Below, piece after piece: positions 62,501-64,000 of a stretch of 64,000 nucleotides of DNA. Within the stretch, counting starts at the first letter, position 1. Every line of letters begins with the position of its first letter. The position numbers were made by a program, and so were the translations under genes. The stretch spans positions 1,564,287 to 1,628,286 of the forward strand of contig JADWOT020000009.1 of NCBI GenBank assembly GCA_036345935.2. Direction: 5' to 3'. This DNA is from Taenia hydatigena. Lineage: Eukaryota > Platyhelminthes > Cestoda > Cyclophyllidea > Taeniidae. The notes beneath the pieces were generated by a model. That model was given only the letters and a program-made list of their open reading frames with translations, made no database searches and was not told the origin of the DNA.

Positions 62501-64000
62501 TACATTTGTCATGACTATCACAGAGGGAAGAATGACCGACAATTTTCAGGTGGTTTAGTGTTCTCATATGGCACGATTACCACTTGATTTCGAACTATGC
62601 AGCTGCCACTCAATGACTCAAGTCGCATCCACGTGCCTGTACCGATGGTAGCGAATATCTGCTCGAAGGTATTCTCAAAAGCATTTGGAATGCCTTTGAA
62701 TATTTGTTTTCATTCCTGATAGTATGATGTTATTGCTTCAGCTGCACGGAAAGAGAAGACCACGGAATTGGATGGAAGCGTCTCCTCTGTGCGGCGGAAT
62801 CTGGCATCTACTTTCGGTGGCTTTCCGACTTCGAGCCGGACGCCAATACTCGGTGATGTAAGGAGACCAAGAATCAAACCATTGTACTTGACATCAGAGA
62901 AAGGTTTAGTGATATGTTCCATGATAAAGTAAATTGGAGCAATCACAGAAAATTATTGCACATCGGAAAACGTATTAGTTGCAGTCGCCAAAACGGATTC
63001 GTTCACCGCCACCACCTAGTCAATCTGTTCGTCCATGCTAAGTCATCGAGGACGAGTCGTTGTGCTGGTTGTGTAGTTGAGGTAACGTTCTGACGATCTT
63101 ATTTTTTCCTGAAGTTACATAAAAGATCAGGTGATTATAAAATTTGTGGTGAAACGTTAGTAGTGCTTTCTAACGGGTATGCCAAAAGGAGTCACTCGTT
63201 GTTCCCGTTGAGCTTCCCCTGATTGGCCATGATGGTGTGAGGACGCACATTAATGTTAATGTTATTTAAAAGACATAAATAGGGGGGTTCGCAAACCCTC
63301 TTTGACCATTAAAGGTGGGCACTTATCGTCATCATCATCATTATCATGATGTTCTTGCTTACTCACACACACGCGGTTCACGATTTCTTCCAAATGGGAC
63401 ACAAACTAGCTGAGACTTGAACTTTTATGTAGTGCCTTGCCTCTTGAATACCAAGGAGATTTTAGGGTAAGTGAGTAAGTGCCAAATTCTGATAAAAATT
63501 ACATCTACTGTCCACCACATATCAACACAGACTCCACATAGTCTTTTGGAACTGAAGTGATGGCTGCCTTGTGGGTGAAGGTAGCGAGTAGGCCGCTTAG
63601 GATAATTGAATTTCAAAAGCCATTTTTTCTACAAGTCCCTTGGCTAACGATCCTCATACGGCACGCTTCGAATGCATCTATGAACAAAGTGGAGCACAAA
63701 CTGAGCGTCTTTAAGTCTTAATCAATCTGTTGTTACTTCCTATGGCACCCGTGTGTTTAGCTCCCACGACTCTCCCGTCGTTAGAAGTGGAGGCTCCAAT
63801 AACAGCTGAAGAAGAATAGCGACTTATTAGGAAGTAGGGTATAGAGTACCGAACTGATAGATGCATGCCTAAGGCACTATAGAACCTTATAAACGCTTGA
63901 TTGCACATCGTCGGGTCCATACCACAGGATCTGGTTCACCTGAGGAGTCACGTCAAAAATATCGATTCAAAGCTCTCCCTAGTAAAAATTTGAAGAGGAG
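59525..64000. other. Downstream of the last visible FERM exon; no confident gene
   Basis: Probably an intron of the FERM gene continuing past the window. Contains (TG)11 at 60774-60795 and a GAT-rich stretch at 60350-60375. Unrecognised frames, for example 60687-61052 on the minus strand, lie over simple repeats. No RING exon, tRNA or transposase was found. Confidence 0.4.
60774..60795 (+). repeat. (TG)11 microsatellite
   Basis: Perfect TG dinucleotide run read directly. Confidence 0.95.

Overview
The window is eukaryotic nuclear DNA from an invertebrate animal. Every confident gene is a split animal gene with GT-AG introns. There are no bacterial operons, phage genes or CRISPR arrays. Introns fall into two sizes, very short (42, 59, 69, 69, 71 and 72 nt) and long (0.3 to 4.3 kb), intergenic DNA is AT-rich by eye, and several genes have a strong splice acceptor just before the start codon with no visible upstream exon. 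Together this suggests a flatworm, most likely a tapeworm; that is inference, not proof. Splice joins were built by hand from homology, reading-frame phase and GT-AG signals.

Layout, left to right. CENP-S (minus, runs off the left edge) lies head-to-head with the Golgi SNARE gene GOSR1 (plus). After a 3.4-kb gene-poor stretch comes a lysocardiolipin/1-acylglycerol acyltransferase (LCLAT1-like, minus). Next is mitochondrial ribosomal protein S12 (minus, 5 kb because of a 4.3-kb intron), head-to-head with DR1/NC2-beta (plus). A large seven-exon gene (plus, 24.7-32.1 kb, 1,157 residues) encodes a protein I cannot name. The FIT2-type fat-storage protein FITM2 (minus, single exon) faces it tail-to-tail. 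Mediator subunit MED26 (plus, two exons) follows. The right third holds two exons of a FERM-domain protein closest to MYLIP/IDOL (plus). Its N-terminal exons were not found securely and its RING exon is probably beyond the right edge.

The genes do not form one pathway. Two (LCLAT1, FITM2) act on ER lipids and acyl chains, two (DR1, MED26) regulate RNA polymerase II transcription, and two (CENP-S, DR1) are histone-fold proteins. They look like ordinary housekeeping neighbours sharing promoters: CENPS/GOSR1, MRPS12/DR1, probably FITM2/MED26.

The most interesting signals are: two tiny introns that contain no stop codon and are a multiple of three long, so they pass as coding sequence; an acyltransferase N-terminus that may take its AUG from a trans-spliced leader; strand-composition switches that mark transcription units and predict an unannotated divergent start near 37.65 kb; a four-copy CCAAT cluster before MED26; and the unrecognised 1,157-residue protein, which carries a good LC3-interacting-region-like motif. 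I found no clear novel defence or mobile system.
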